Made by a program: the position numbers and the translations under genes. A stretch of DNA of 64,000 nucleotides from Vibrio artabrorum (GTDB taxonomy: Bacteria; Pseudomonadota; Gammaproteobacteria; Enterobacterales; Vibrionaceae): contig NZ_AP025458.1 in the NCBI RefSeq assembly GCF_024347295.1, positions 1,240,001 to 1,304,000 of the forward strand. Direction: 5' to 3'. This document shows positions 17,765 through 28,100 of the stretch, piece by piece. How positions within the stretch are numbered: position 1 is the stretch's first letter; each line of letters starts with the position of its first letter. Below the pieces are notes generated by a model. It worked only from the letters and a program-made list of their open reading frames with translations. It was not told the origin of the DNA and searched no databases.

Positions 17765-18919
17765 ATGAATATTAAAATGATGGGTAGCTCCCTAATTATC
17801 GCTGGTACCGCTCTCGGTGCTGGTATGCTTGCGATCCCAATGGTATTAGCTCAATTCGGATTGCTTTACGGCACACTGTTGATGGTACTGATCTGCTTCG
17901 GTACGACTTACGCAGCCTTACTACTTCTAGAAGCAACCATCAAAGCGGGTGGCGGTCTAGGATTAAACTCGATTGCCCGAAAAACCTTGGGTAAAAAAGG
18001 TCAGTTGCTTACCAACGGTTTGCTATACGCGTTATTGATTTGCCTATTAATGGCTTACATTCTGGGGGCAGGTGACTTGCTGAGTAAGTTACTGTCTAAC
18101 TTTGGCGTTGAGATTACCGCGACCACCAGCCAAATCGTGTTTACCGTACTGGCGGGTGCTGTCGTTGCGAGTGGTACGGGGGTGATTGATAAACTGAACC
18201 GCGTATTGTTTTTTATTATGCTAGCCAGCTTGTTTGCCACCATGGCGTTTTTGGCACCAAGCATGACTCAAGAGAACCTGATGCAGGTCACCAGTCATGA
18301 CCATGTTAGCCTCATCAAAACCAGTGCAATTTTGTTCACCAGTTTTGGCTTTATGGTGGTGATTCCTACCTTGGTTTCTTACAATCACGAGGCAACAGAT
18401 AGACAGCTACGTAATATGGTGATCGTCGGTTCTTTGATCCCATTAGTGTGTTATCTATGCTGGCTATTTGCTGTGGTTGGTAACCTGAGTGAAGCGCAAT
18501 TTAGAAGCTTTAAGAATGTCTCAGATTTGATGGCAGCGTTCGAGGCTCAGTCCCCTTGGGTGGGTAACATCCTCTCTACTTTTACAGGTTTAGCCTTGTT
18601 GACCTCTTTCTTTGGTGTAGCGATGGCGCTGTTCAACCAGAATAAAGACATGTTTAACCAAAACACAGCGGTCACTTATTGCGTTAGTTTTATCTTGCCT
18701 CTGGTGGGGTCATTGCTTGCTGCAGATAAATTTTTACAAGTGCTGAACTACGCAGGCATCATCTTGGTATTCTTAGCTGTGTTTATTCCTTTAGTGATGG
18801 TTCATAAGCAGCGTTTTATGAAAATCTCTGACGATAGATACCAAGCCGAAGGTGGCAGAACAATGATGTTATTCTCGTTGCTGTTTGGTTGTTTTTTGCT
18901 AATCTCGCAAGTGATTTAA
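17765..18919 (+). CDS. tyrP: Aromatic amino acid transporter, TyrP/Mtr family
   Basis: The 384-residue integral membrane protein of the hydroxy/aromatic amino acid permease family has about 11 hydrophobic segments. It has the family opening GSSLIIAGTALGAGMLAIPMV, FTSFGFMVVIPTLVSYN in the middle, and LLTSFFGVAMALF later. It aligns best in memory with E. coli TyrP (proton-driven tyrosine uptake); tryptophan (Mtr/TnaB) specificity is possible. The ribosome binding site is weak (AAAGAC), in keeping with control at translation. The Phe/Tyr-rich upstream ORF supports an aromatic substrate. It is followed by a terminator. Confidence 0.85.
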   Translation: MNIKMMGSSLIIAGTALGAGMLAIPMVLAQFGLLYGTLLMVLICFGTTYAALLLLEATIKAGGGLGLNSIARKTLGKKGQLLTNGLLYALLICLLMAYILGAGDLLSKLLSNFGVEITATTSQIVFTVLAGAVVASGTGVIDKLNRVLFFIMLASLFATMAFLAPSMTQENLMQVTSHDHVSLIKTSAILFTSFGFMVVIPTLVSYNHEATDRQLRNMVIVGSLIPLVCYLCWLFAVVGNLSEAQFRSFKNVSDLMAAFEAQSPWVGNILSTFTGLALLTSFFGVAMALFNQNKDMFNQNTAVTYCVSFILPLVGSLLAADKFLQVLNYAGIILVFLAVFIPLVMVHKQRFMKISDDRYQAEGGRTMMLFSLLFGCFLLISQVI

Positions 18920-18971
18920 TCGAGCGAGAACTAGGGCAAGCAATAGAGCGGCAATATTGATATATCGATAG

Positions 18972-18998
18972 AAAGGAACACAGTGATGTTCCTTTTCA
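18972..18998 (+). terminator. Terminator of the transporter gene
   Basis: AAAGGAACA / TGTTCCTTT, 6-nt loop, then TTCATTT. Confidence 0.75.
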
Positions 18999-19239
18999 TT
19001 TGGTTACCTAGCGATGGCTACGGTCTAGAAAGTATAGATAGATTAGTTTTATCTCTAAAATATTATCCAATGGATGCAGATATGATTTTTCAGTGCATAT
19101 TATGTTAAACGCTTGGTTTTTATATGCCATTTCAACAAATCAAAAGGTCATAAAAGACCATTCTTCTATATCCTATTGCTATAACGAAAGAGTTGGTGGA
19201 TATTAAGTATATTGCGTTGCCAAAATGTCGGGGGACATC

Positions 19240-19617
19240 ATGGATAAACAGGAAGAGACGCGAGTAGAGTTTGATTACACAACATTTCTTGGCGCCTCAT
19301 GCAGTAAAAAATGGACTTTTTTGGAAGCTTTGACCACTATTGCGCCAATATTCAGTACTGTCTGGAGAGATAGCATTAAAGAGCTTGCCACTCCTGAAGA
19401 TCGCTTATGGCAGATGGCGTTGAAATCGATGTCTACGCGTAAAAGTGATGAGTCAAATATTGTCACTTTGCTTAAACTTGCTAAGCTCGAAGGTATCAAT
19501 GAACTCAAAGTGGTTATGCCATACTCTCTTGAAGAAGAGCAGATAGCGTATATCGAATCACGCAGTCATCTCGTCATTGCAGGTAATACAGGGGAAGAGT
19601 TTACTATTAAGCTGTAA
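19240..19617 (+). CDS. Unknown 125-residue cytoplasmic protein
   Basis: The start at 19240 (MDKQEETRVEF) is preferred because GGGGGA lies ~4-8 nt upstream; an in-frame ATG at 19225 would be five codons longer. The protein is soluble and slightly acidic, without signal peptide or cysteine motifs beyond one Cys (GASCSKKW). The middle is helical, and the C-terminus looks like short beta strands (LVIAGNTGEEFTIKL). I do not recognise the family. It sits alone between terminators, with about 240 bp of its own upstream DNA. Confidence 0.65.
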   Translation: MDKQEETRVEFDYTTFLGASCSKKWTFLEALTTIAPIFSTVWRDSIKELATPEDRLWQMALKSMSTRKSDESNIVTLLKLAKLEGINELKVVMPYSLEEEQIAYIESRSHLVIAGNTGEEFTIKL

Positions 19618-19663
19618 TCTCTCAGTATTGCTTAGCTCAAAGAAGATGAAAATGTACCTATAG

Positions 19664-19692
19664 AAAGGGCCTCAATATAGAGGCCCTTTTTG
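19664..19692. terminator. Bidirectional terminator between the 125-aa gene and purC
   Basis: AAAGGGCCTC / GAGGCCCTTT with loop AATATA, T-run on the plus strand, A-run on the other side. Confidence 0.85.
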
Positions 19693-19724
19693 GTATTTAG
19701 GTGTATTTCACAGTCAGGTCGTGA

Positions 19725-20828
19725 TTAATCGATTAGTCCGTAGTCAGAACGCAGTACATCGATGATCTCTTGCTTAGGATTCTCGCTTAGTATGATCTCT
19801 GCTCCTGTGATTTTCGCGGCAATATCAAGGTAAGTCCGCGACAGAGACATTAATGAATCCAGAGGGAGTTCATTATCTCGAGCTAATGCTTCACGCTCTG
19901 GCATACGCTCTTTGTTCAATAGAATATCAGCATCAGGGAAGTAGTTAAGCAAGAACTGACGGAAGCCTTCTTTTGAATTCTCAATGATGTTGCCGTTGTT
20001 GTATTCCTGAGTATCCCAAATGCGAGATGAATCTGGCGTACCGACTTCATCCATGTAGATAAGCTTTTCTTTGCCTTGAGCATCGTTGACGTAGCCAAAC
20101 TCAAATTTGGTATCAACAAAGGTTTGGTCTACTTTTGCTAGCGCTTGGCTGATGACGTTGAAGCCTTCTTTAAGAAGTTTTTCGTAATGCGCGATGTCGC
20201 TTGCTTGAGTAAAGTTGAATGCTGCGAAGTTATCTTCGATGTTGTTACGTGTGATGTTCACATCGTCAGCTTCTGGAACGCCAGGAATACCTTTCAGAAT
20301 CCCTTTTGTTGAAGGCGTGATCAGTAGCTCAGGCAACTTCTTGTCTTTCTCAAGGCCTTCAGGCATCTCGATACCACAGAATTCACGTTCGCCGTTTGCG
20401 TATGCACGCCACATTGAACCAGTGATGTATTGACGACAAATCGCTTCGATCATGACTGGGCGAGCTTTTTGTACAATCCATACGAACGGGTGAGGGATAT
20501 CAAGAATATGACTGTCAGCAAGTCCGTTGTCTTTAAACAATTTGAACCAATGGTTAGAGATAGCATTCAGAGCCGCTCCCTTACCTGGAACACCTTTAAG
20601 ATTTCCTTCACCACGCCAGATACAATCAAATGCAGAGATACGGTCACTGATCACCATGATTGCTAAAGGCGCATCTGGTGCTACATCGTAGCCTTTCTCT
20701 TTAATTAGTCGTTGGCTATCTTCTTCAGTTAACCAGTAGACCGAACGAACCTTGCCACTGTGGACAGGTTTATCAGTACGGATTGGTAGGTCATCATTTA
20801 CGGCAAGAACTTGATCAGCAAGGCTCAT
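19725..20828 (-). CDS. purC: SAICAR synthase (phosphoribosylaminoimidazole-succinocarboxamide synthase), long form
   Basis: The 367-residue enzyme ligates aspartate to CAIR using ATP in de novo purine synthesis. Visible motifs are [49 protein letters not shown] and [14 protein letters not shown]. It is longer than the ~237-residue E. coli PurC and resembles the extended form found in many marine gammaproteobacteria. AGGA precedes the ATG at good spacing. A PurR-type operator lies about 100 bp upstream (20929-20944), which fits purine repression. It is monocistronic. Confidence 0.94.
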   Translation of the reverse strand: MSLADQVLAVNDDLPIRTDKPVHSGKVRSVYWLTEEDSQRLIKEKGYDVAPDAPLAIMVISDRISAFDCIWRGEGNLKGVPGKGAALNAISNHWFKLFKDNGLADSHILDIPHPFVWIVQKARPVMIEAICRQYITGSMWRAYANGEREFCGIEMPEGLEKDKKLPELLITPSTKGILKGIPGVPEADDVNITRNNIEDNFAAFNFTQASDIAHYEKLLKEGFNVISQALAKVDQTFVDTKFEFGYVNDAQGKEKLIYMDEVGTPDSSRIWDTQEYNNGNIIENSKEGFRQFLLNYFPDADILLNKERMPEREALARDNELPLDSLMSLSRTYLDIAAKITGAEIILSENPKQEIIDVLRSDYGLID

Positions 20829-20928
20829 TTAGACATTCCTATCTTTTATCAAACGTCATACAGAGAAGTGCGGTGTGCACATGATTAGACGGGCATTATA
20901 CCCAATCTACTCTTTGCTTCCAGAGAAA

Positions 20929-20944
20929 AAGCAAACGATTGCTA
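20929..20944. promoter_or_regulatory. PurR-type operator upstream of purC
   Basis: AAGCAAACGATTGCTA matches the PurR box consensus ACGCAAACGTTTGCGT at 12 of 16 positions, including the GCAAACG half site, and lies in the purC promoter region. Confidence 0.75.
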
Positions 20945-20962
20945 AATCTGTTGTTTAAATAA

Positions 20963-21018
20963 AAACCCCCGCCTAACAATCCGCTAAAAAATTGGCGAAT
21001 TGTAGGGCAGGGGAAGGC
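20963..21018 (-). terminator. Terminator downstream of sulA
   Basis: Long, slightly interrupted inverted repeat (CCCCTGCCC... pairing with ...GGCGGGGG), with TTTTTATTT following on the minus strand. Confidence 0.8.
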
Positions 21019-21078
21019 AGTATATTTGGACTGTGTTTTGGAGCTGTGTTTGTTCGCTAAATTGTTAAGCAATATGGC

Positions 21079-21486
21079 TTAGTGAATACGCTCTGAATTT
21101 GCATCCATAAAGAAGACTTCACATTGAAAGCGTAACCCTAATGTTCTTAGGTACTGTTGACTGAACTGATCAATCGATGCACTTGCAACAATCGCACTCG
21201 CATTCTTAGAGCGGATTGCTTTCTCGACAGTCTCTACCTCAGTCATTTGATGAGAGGCTTTCATATGAATAACGCGGTCGCAGCAAACATTATGTTGCTT
21301 AAGCTGCTTAGCCGATGGTCTTGGTGTTTGAGCCGTAAACAGTAACCATTGATGTTGATTGGACAGCAACGCCATTCTTGCAAACAACGCTTCCTCGTTT
21401 GAATTTTTGCTTTTACGAGAAACTGATGTAAATGCGCAGTGAACTAGCGGGCTAGAGTGTTGTGCTTTAACGTGTGCTTGAATCAT
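21079..21486 (-). CDS. sulA: SulA-like SOS cell division inhibitor
   Basis: The 135-residue protein resembles the SulA family in the central part: QWLLFTAQTPRPSAKQL, then TEVETVEKAIRSKNASAIVA. This corresponds to the RecA-like fold that binds FtsZ and blocks Z-ring assembly during DNA damage. The N-terminus is divergent from E. coli SulA, so the family call leans on the core motifs and the strong LexA box right upstream (21508-21523). AAGGA precedes the ATG at good spacing. It is monocistronic, with a terminator below. SulA is an unstable cytoplasmic protein in relatives. Confidence 0.78.
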   Translation of the reverse strand: MIQAHVKAQHSSPLVHCAFTSVSRKSKNSNEEALFARMALLSNQHQWLLFTAQTPRPSAKQLKQHNVCCDRVIHMKASHQMTEVETVEKAIRSKNASAIVASASIDQFSQQYLRTLGLRFQCEVFFMDANSERIH

Positions 21487-21507
21487 TTTGCTGTCCTTAT
21501 ATACATG

Positions 21508-21523
21508 CTGTATGCGTATACAG
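21508..21523. promoter_or_regulatory. LexA (SOS) box upstream of sulA
   Basis: CTGTATGCGTATACAG keeps the CTGT-N8-ACAG frame of the gammaproteobacterial LexA operator. It lies 21 bp before the sulA start, so LexA would block transcription or early elongation. Confidence 0.88.
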
Positions 21524-21765
21524 TAGTTTTAGTTGCTTATAAGATCAAGCGTTTTTTGCGGGATTATTGGACGATTTCGTCTGAGATTATGGATGAAAAA
21601 CAATTAAATTATTGAAATTATTAGGTAAATTAAATTTGAATGAATTTGCTGTTTTGTCTCATAAGTTGAAAAAAATGTGAGCTTTATACAGGTGTTTACA
21701 GGGTTTTTGATAGGTAAGTACTGTGTACACCTGCATAGAAGGGAGAAGCTCTAAAATCAGAGGCA
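21524..21765. other. Intergenic region upstream of sulA
   Basis: AT-rich, holds the sulA promoter. No further gene or hairpin was recognised. Confidence 0.3.
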
Positions 21766-21789
21766 CAAAAAAAGCGCCTTAAGCGCTTT
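21766..21789 (-). terminator. Terminator of the small zinc-ribbon gene
   Basis: AAAGCGC / GCGCTTT stem, with seven T's following on the minus strand. Confidence 0.75.
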
Positions 21790-21810
21790 CTTATATTTCA
21801 ACGGTATTGC

Positions 21811-21999
21811 CTATCTCAATGTCGCTTGGGACAGTTTTGCTCTCATTTCCATTTCACCAATGTTGAATTGGCGAACATCAATGGTTGCAATATCATTGCA
21901 CTCTTTACATGCATGATGCCACTTACCATCTAAGTAATCGTGCTTTTTTACTAGGCTTGGCTTTTTGCACCAATCACAAACGCCTTCTACTGCGAACAT
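21811..21999 (-). CDS. Small zinc-ribbon-like protein
   Basis: The 62-residue protein has two CxxC pairs, CDWC near residue 8 and CKEC near 31, plus HH before the second pair (WHHACKEC), consistent with one bound zinc. AGGAG lies 7 nt before the ATG, a very good ribosome binding site. There is no signal peptide. Function is unknown; such ribbons are often nucleic-acid- or protein-binding accessories. Flanked by a terminator on its 3' side. Confidence 0.72.
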   Translation of the reverse strand: MFAVEGVCDWCKKPSLVKKHDYLDGKWHHACKECNDIATIDVRQFNIGEMEMRAKLSQATLR

Positions 22000-22164
22000 A
22001 TTTTCTCCTCACCTGTATATGTCAGGTGTATTTTCGGTGCAAATTATGACATAAGTCATCCCGATTAGTTAATAGTTTGTTACCCGTTTTTGAGAGGGGG
22101 ATCGATTGCCGAAGTAATAAAATCGGTATCTTTGTGGGCTTAGAAAATGAAGTTACGTGCTTAT

Positions 22165-23238
22165 TTACAATTGGGTAACATTTTGTAAGATGGTTTTTAG
22201 CGCATTGTTCAAACGTTTCATTTCTTCGTCACATCCGTGACCATCTGGGTGATATATTTTAGATAGCTGTTTGTATCGAAACTTGATGCTTTTTTGGTCG
22301 GGAATTGAACTGGGTGTGTACCCAAATAGCGCGCAGGCTACCTGTAAATGACTCAGACCTTGACTGTTTTTCTGCTTCTTTAATTCGTGGAACATAGTGT
22401 GCAGTTGTCGTTTTTGCTGCTTAATCGTAAGGTCCTTCGAGTTAAGTTGTGCTTTAAGCGATTGTTGTTGCTGTAGTGTATCCCTCGGCTCTAGAGCGTA
22501 TCTTTTTCTCGAGACAACGAGAGTCGAAATGATACTGATAATGGCAATTAACACGGCTAATGCTGCGCTAATCAGATAATCTGAATGCGTTAGGTTAGAA
22601 CGTGCTACTTGCTCTCTAGAGGATTGAATGATCGGGATGGTACTGGGTTGATTGGTGTTGGCTTCAGCATTAACGTTGTCATTGAGCTGCTCTATCGAAG
22701 AAATTTGCTTTGCCCGTTGTTGGTTGAATTGTGCTTCCAGAACACGGTTGTAACCCTCTTCGGCAGCAGGATTGTTTTTTACGGCCACTTCGTACCACAG
22801 CAGTGCTAAATCTAATGGTTGAAGTTGGGGGAAGTGTTTTTCTTTAGACAAGTCTTCGTAGATTTTAGCGACCTCTAACGGTGCTTGTTTGTTGCCTTGT
22901 AGCGCCGCTTTAATAAACCATTCCAATGCGAGTTGGTTATTTTGTTCGACCCCCGTTCCTGCAGCGTACAACTTGGCAAGTTTAAATTGCGCATCTGAAT
23001 GACCACTGTCCGCTGATTGCTGATACCAATAGATGGCATCATCCATATTTTTAGGGGTACCCGTACCCAATTCATACGATTGGGCCAATTGATACTGGGC
23101 AACGGGATCTTGGTTTTGAGCACTCTGCTTCAACTCAACATCGCTGTTGGCATAAGCCATTTGTGTTATCGAGAAGATGACGATTAGAAATAGAGTTCTA
23201 ATACGTACTGATTTCAGAGTGTCTAATGTAAAAAGCAA
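22165..23238 (-). CDS. Sel1-repeat, membrane-anchored J-domain protein
   Basis: The 357-residue protein has a signal-like hydrophobic segment (residues ~13-30), then three or four Sel1-like repeats (AQYQLAQSYELGTGTPKN, AQFKLAKLYAAGTGVEQN). A membrane segment at ~220-243 (ISAALAVLIAIISIISTLVV) is followed by a coiled coil and a C-terminal J domain containing the HPD motif in KIYHPDGHG. The J domain would recruit an Hsp70 on the far side of the membrane from the Sel1 part. If the N-terminal segment is cleaved, the repeats are periplasmic and the J domain cytoplasmic. The start codon is TTG, with AGGG 8 nt upstream. Clients unknown. Confidence 0.82.
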   Translation of the reverse strand: MLFTLDTLKSVRIRTLFLIVIFSITQMAYANSDVELKQSAQNQDPVAQYQLAQSYELGTGTPKNMDDAIYWYQQSADSGHSDAQFKLAKLYAAGTGVEQNNQLALEWFIKAALQGNKQAPLEVAKIYEDLSKEKHFPQLQPLDLALLWYEVAVKNNPAAEEGYNRVLEAQFNQQRAKQISSIEQLNDNVNAEANTNQPSTIPIIQSSREQVARSNLTHSDYLISAALAVLIAIISIISTLVVSRKRYALEPRDTLQQQQSLKAQLNSKDLTIKQQKRQLHTMFHELKKQKNSQGLSHLQVACALFGYTPSSIPDQKSIKFRYKQLSKIYHPDGHGCDEEMKRLNNALKTILQNVTQL

Positions 23239-23330
23239 GAGATAAGCCCTGTGTCGATATTTTATTAGTCGTAAACATTGTGCTGAATGTTAAGTTGTGT
23301 CGCTTCTAATAAACATGAAACCGTCATGCA

Positions 23331-24035
23331 CTACGATTTGGCGATTTTTTTTGCAGCTTGAGCTCCGGCTACTGGGCGATTAACCGACAACTTACGCCCT
23401 TTTTTCAAGCCAACTTCATAGTCTGCGGTGAGATTTTTCATCGCCTCTCTGAGTTGCTGTTTGAAAGTTTCACGATCGATATTTTTGAACTCTTTATCAA
23501 TGTAATTATTGATCTTGTTGTTAGATTCATCGTCAGGGGTAATCGTTGGCAGTTTTTCAAGTGCCCCTTCAACCCAACCTGATACAAATGAATTTACGCG
23601 GCGAGTCACCTCTAACGATCCCGTTCCTGAACCTGCAAAACTATTCCGGAACTGACCGGTATGTTCATTCAACTCACGATAAATAATATCGAAAGCAAAG
23701 GCTGCGAAAATAGCGCGATCAGCTTCACCAATGAATTCAACACGCTTAAGGCCTTTGTGGTTCAGTAATACGGCTTCCACGCCAAACTTGGTATTGATAC
23801 CGCGAATAACACGCAGCAACGTAGAACTGATATTGGCAGGTAACAGGTGGCTGGACTGAGTTTTCCCCATCTTGATAAATTCAATATCGTCTTTTTCAAG
23901 ACCATATTTCAACATCAAGTTATGCGCCATTTTTATCGCATTAGCAGCTTCATTGACGTTTGCAGAGTTACCAAGTTCAAGGCATTTAGCTATTTTCTTT
24001 AGGGCTTTTTTTTTATCCATCGGCGACTTAATCAT
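23331..24035 (-). CDS. DUF2786 domain protein
   Basis: About 234 residues. The N-terminal ~45 residues (KKALKKIAKCLELGNSANVNEAANAIKMAHNLMLKYGL) are the DUF2786 helical pair found in phage and bacterial proteins of unknown role. The rest is helical and basic, ending in KKGRKLSVNRPVAGAQAAKK. It is soluble and without cysteine motifs. The ATG at 24035 is chosen; a GTG at 24041 and an ATG at 24020 are alternatives, none with a strong ribosome binding site. It lies 92 bp upstream of the Sel1/J gene on the same strand. Confidence 0.8.
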   Translation of the reverse strand: MIKSPMDKKKALKKIAKCLELGNSANVNEAANAIKMAHNLMLKYGLEKDDIEFIKMGKTQSSHLLPANISSTLLRVIRGINTKFGVEAVLLNHKGLKRVEFIGEADRAIFAAFAFDIIYRELNEHTGQFRNSFAGSGTGSLEVTRRVNSFVSGWVEGALEKLPTITPDDESNNKINNYIDKEFKNIDRETFKQQLREAMKNLTADYEVGLKKGRKLSVNRPVAGAQAAKKIAKS

Positions 24036-24149
24036 GACCACAAATTTTCAAAAGTCCGACATTTTACATGTTTCAGTAACAGAAAGCCAAAACTCTCTTG
24101 ATGAAAAAAGAGAGAGGGAAAACAATAAGCAGTTTGGTGAGACAAATAA

Positions 24150-24178
24150 AAACGCCATCATGGGGATGATTGGCGTTT
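24150..24178 (-). terminator. Terminator of the DUF3334 gene
   Basis: AAACGCCATCAT pairs with ATGATTGGCGTTT (one bulge). On the minus strand it is followed by TTTTTATTT. Confidence 0.8.
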
Positions 24179-24217
24179 ACGATACGATCTATGGGGAAAC
24201 ACTAGCGTTTTTGCAAA

Positions 24218-24901
24218 CTAGATCCCAAGTTCATCGAGTAGATCGGCGGCAGAATCATTACCCGCATTATAAGTTGGTTGGTTTGCTTGCTGCATTTTTC
24301 TCTGAGTTGCTTCTAGAATGCTGTCTGGACTCTCGTCCTCAGCAATTTCAAATTCTTCTAATTGGATGAATTCTGTTTTATCCATAGCAAGTTCTAAGTA
24401 GAAAATGTGGTTATTTTGGGTAGAGAACGTGACACGACGAGCTTGTGGGCGATCTAGGTTGGTATCAACAGAAAGGTTGACTTGTTTGTTGAGTGCGAGC
24501 ATTTTCGGTTGGTTCTGCGTAATATTGGTTTGCAGTTCCTTGCGAATCTTGTTTGTGAAATCACCCACCAGTTGGTTCATCAACTCACCTAGCACATCGC
24601 CAACTTCATCTGAAGTATGAAGTACCGCAAGTTCATTTTCTGGCATGCCCATATTACGCATGTAATTGGTGTAGATCTCTAGTGCAGCCTTTGACGTAAA
24701 ATTGATAACGACAAGGCCTGAGAAGCCGCCGTCAAATAAGACGAAGCAACCAAAATCTGGCTTTAGACTTGTCTTGTTTATTTTTTGAACCATGGCTGAA
24801 TAGGACACCTGAGAGGCCGTCGCTGAAGTGAGTACGCTTGAGACTGATTGGCATAGCTTAAGAAGAATATCTTCAGTGGTGACCGTTTTGTTCTTTTTCA
24901 T
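24218..24901 (-). CDS. DUF3334 family protein (CheX/CheC-like)
   Basis: The 227-residue soluble protein looks like DUF3334, a family common in Vibrio and relatives. The central motif DEVGDVLGELMNQLVGDFTNKIRK resembles the Glu/Asn helix of CheX/CheC-type phosphatases of chemotaxis. The usual E-x2-N spacing appears as GELMNQL, so a phosphatase-like fold is plausible but activity is unproven. The C-terminal 50 residues are acidic and end in a conserved-looking tail (DSAADLLDELGI). The ribosome binding site is weak. No chemotaxis gene is adjacent. Confidence 0.72.
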   Translation of the reverse strand: MKKNKTVTTEDILLKLCQSVSSVLTSATASQVSYSAMVQKINKTSLKPDFGCFVLFDGGFSGLVVINFTSKAALEIYTNYMRNMGMPENELAVLHTSDEVGDVLGELMNQLVGDFTNKIRKELQTNITQNQPKMLALNKQVNLSVDTNLDRPQARRVTFSTQNNHIFYLELAMDKTEFIQLEEFEIAEDESPDSILEATQRKMQQANQPTYNAGNDSAADLLDELGI

Positions 24902-25123
24902 TGTGATGTGCTCGTGGAGGTGTCTTAAACAAAATGTTATTCAATATATTACTATTTATTGAAGACAAAAGTGACAATTTATCCATTGTTGCACCGAGAT
25001 TCTGATTTGATCACCTTTTTATATCAACTTAATAGTAGTAAAGTGACCAAATTCAAAAAAAATCATAAAAATTTTCAGATAACCCAATGCTGATTGGATC
25101 AGCGAAGTAGGGGCAGGACGCAA

Positions 25124-28100
25124 ATGTTACCAAGACTTCAACTCAATGCTGATGTCGATCCAGTAGTTGTACGCTTTTTAGATGAACTAAAAACGGCGGG
25201 CTTTACTGGCGACATTGAATCTCAATATTCTAGCCGTTTGGCTGCTGCGACTGATAACAGTGTCTATCAGCAATTGCCGCAGGCTGTCATTCTGCCAAAA
25301 ACAACTCATGATGTTGTGTTGATCGGCAAAGTGGGTGCTAAATCCGCCTACGAACGCGTGACTTTTTCCCCTCGCGGTGGTGGGACTGGAACTAATGGCC
25401 AATCCCTAACGAAAGGTATCGTGGTTGATCTATCGCGTTACATGAATCAAGTTCTTGAGATCAATGAGGTTGAGGGATGGGTAAGAGTTCAGTCGGGCAT
25501 CGTTAAAGATCAATTGAACGACGCTGTGCGTCCGTACGGTTACTTTTTCTCTCCAGATCTCTCTACCAGCAACCGCGCCACTTTAGGTGGCATGATCAAT
25601 ACCGATGCTTCAGGGCAGGGGTCATTGAAGTACGGTAAAACCTCTGATCATGTTTTGTCGGTACAAGCGGTTTTAGTGGACGGTTCGTGCTTAGAATCTG
25701 ACTTATCAAATGGCTTGCCGACCGAGGGTGAGTTTGCTCATCATGCGCTTGCGGTGACGGAAGCGGTTTGCCGAGACAAGCGCGCTCAAATCTTAGATAA
25801 ATTTCCTCCGCTGAACCGCTTCCTAACAGGCTATGACCTAAAGAATGCAATCAACGAACAAGATGACAGCTTTGATCTGACTCGCGTTTTATGTGGCGCT
25901 GAAGGTTCTTTAGCATTCATCACGGAAGCAAAGCTCAACCTCACGCCGATTCCGAAAGCGCGCACACTGGTCAACGTGAAGTACAATACGTTTGACTCTG
26001 CGCTGCGTCATGCGCCATTTATGGTGGACGCCCTCGCGCTCTCTGTTGAAACGGTGGATTCAAGAGTATTGAACCTTGCTAAGCAAGACATTGTTTGGCA
26101 TACCGTGAGTGACTTGCTGACGGACGTTCCTAACAAAGAGATGCTTGGCATCAATATGGTTGAGTTTGCAGGCCAAGATGAAGCGGAAGTGGAGCAACTC
26201 GTTCAAGCACTGACAGCCCAACTTGAAACCATGGTCGAGAGTGAAGAAGGCGGTGTGATTGGCTTTCAAGTGTGCAGTGATTTAGCCAGTATTGGTCGAA
26301 TCTACAACATGCGTAAAAAAGCGGTGGGTCTATTAGGGGCGGCAAAAGGTCGAGCTAAGCCTGTCGCTTTTGCGGAAGATACCTGCGTACCACCGGAAAA
26401 CTTGGCAGACTTTATCTCTGAATTTAGAGAATTACTCGATTCAAAAGCGTTGAATTACGGCATGTTTGGTCATGTTGATGCTGGTGTGTTACACGTTCGT
26501 CCAGCATTGGATCTGTGTGACCCGACGCAAGAAGCATTAATGCACGAAGTCTCCGATGAAGTGGTTAAGTTAGTAGCGAAATACGGTGGCTTGATGTGGG
26601 GTGAGCACGGTAAAGGTTTTCGTTCTGAATACGGGCCAGAATTTTTTGGTGAAGAACTGTATACCGAGCTAAGGCGCATCAAAGCGGCATTTGATCCACA
26701 CAATAAGATGAATCCAGGCAAGATTTGTACACCATTAGAAAGTGACGCTGAATTGGTAAAAGTAACGGATACTAAGCGTGGATTCTATGATCGTCAGATC
26801 GCGGTACAAGTTCGTGATAGCTTCAAGCAGGCTATGGAATGTAATGGTAATGGCTTGTGCTTCAACTACGATACCAGTTCGCCAATGTGCCCGTCGATGA
26901 AAGTCACGGCAGATCGTCGTCATTCACCTAAAGGCCGTGCGGGCTTGGTAAGGGAATGGTTACGTCAACTGACTGAGCAAGGTGTGGATATTCTCGATCT
27001 TGAGCAAGAAGTGCTCAAGGACAACACCCCAGTTAAAACGATGGTTGATCGTGTTCGTAACACAATGAATAAGCGCAATGAATACGATTTTTCTCATGAA
27101 GTTTATGAAGCGATGAATGGTTGTCTTGCGTGTAAAGCGTGCGCGAGCCAATGTCCAATCAAAGTGGATGTTCCAAGCTTCCGTTCTCGGTTCTTAAACA
27201 TCTATTACTCACGTTATCAACGCCCAGTAAAGGATTATTTGGTCGCAAATATTGAAATGATGCTGCCTTTGATGGCCAAGGCGCCCAAAGTTGTGAATGC
27301 TGTTTTAGGTCAAAAGTGGATTCAGACGACTACGGCCAAAACGGTGGGTTATATCGATGCACCGCTGATGTCAGTGCCGACACTAACAAATCGTCTGGCG
27401 AGTAAAGAACGACAACTTTTTGATCGACAATATCTAGAAGGGCTCTCTTCTGAACAGAAGAAACAGCATGTGTTGATCGTTCAAGATCCGTTTACAAGCT
27501 TCTATGATGCCGATGTGGTTGAAGACTTTGTGACCTTGGCTGAGAAACTTGGCAAAACACCAGTGTTGCTGCCGTTTAAACCCAATGGCAAAGCACTGCA
27601 CATTAAAGGCTTCTTAAGTCGTTTTGCGCGAGAGGCAAAATCAACGTCTGATTTCTTGTCGATGGTGGCTGATATTGGTATTCCTTTAGTTGGTGTTGAT
27701 CCTGCACTTGTACTTTGTTATCGCGATGAATATGTCGAGATTTTAGAGAAAAAACGGGGCGACTTTGATGTGCTTACCGTTCATGAGTGGTTACTGCCAC
27801 TGTTAGGTGAGTTCGAAGCGCGCTCTTCAAGTAACGAAATGTGGTACTTGTTCGCGCACTGCACTGAAAAGACGAAAATGCCAAATGCTGAAAAAGAGTG
27901 GGGGGCTATTTTTAAACACTTTGGTGCGGCGTTAACCAGCGTTCCTGTCGGGTGTTGTGGTATGGCTGGCACATTTGGTCACGAAGTTGATAAGTTGCAA
28001 ATGTCAAAAGACATATACGGCTTAAGTTGGAAGCCTCAAATGCAAGACTTACCGAAAGAACGTTGCTTAGTCACAGGTTACTCTTGTCGTAGCCAAGTGA

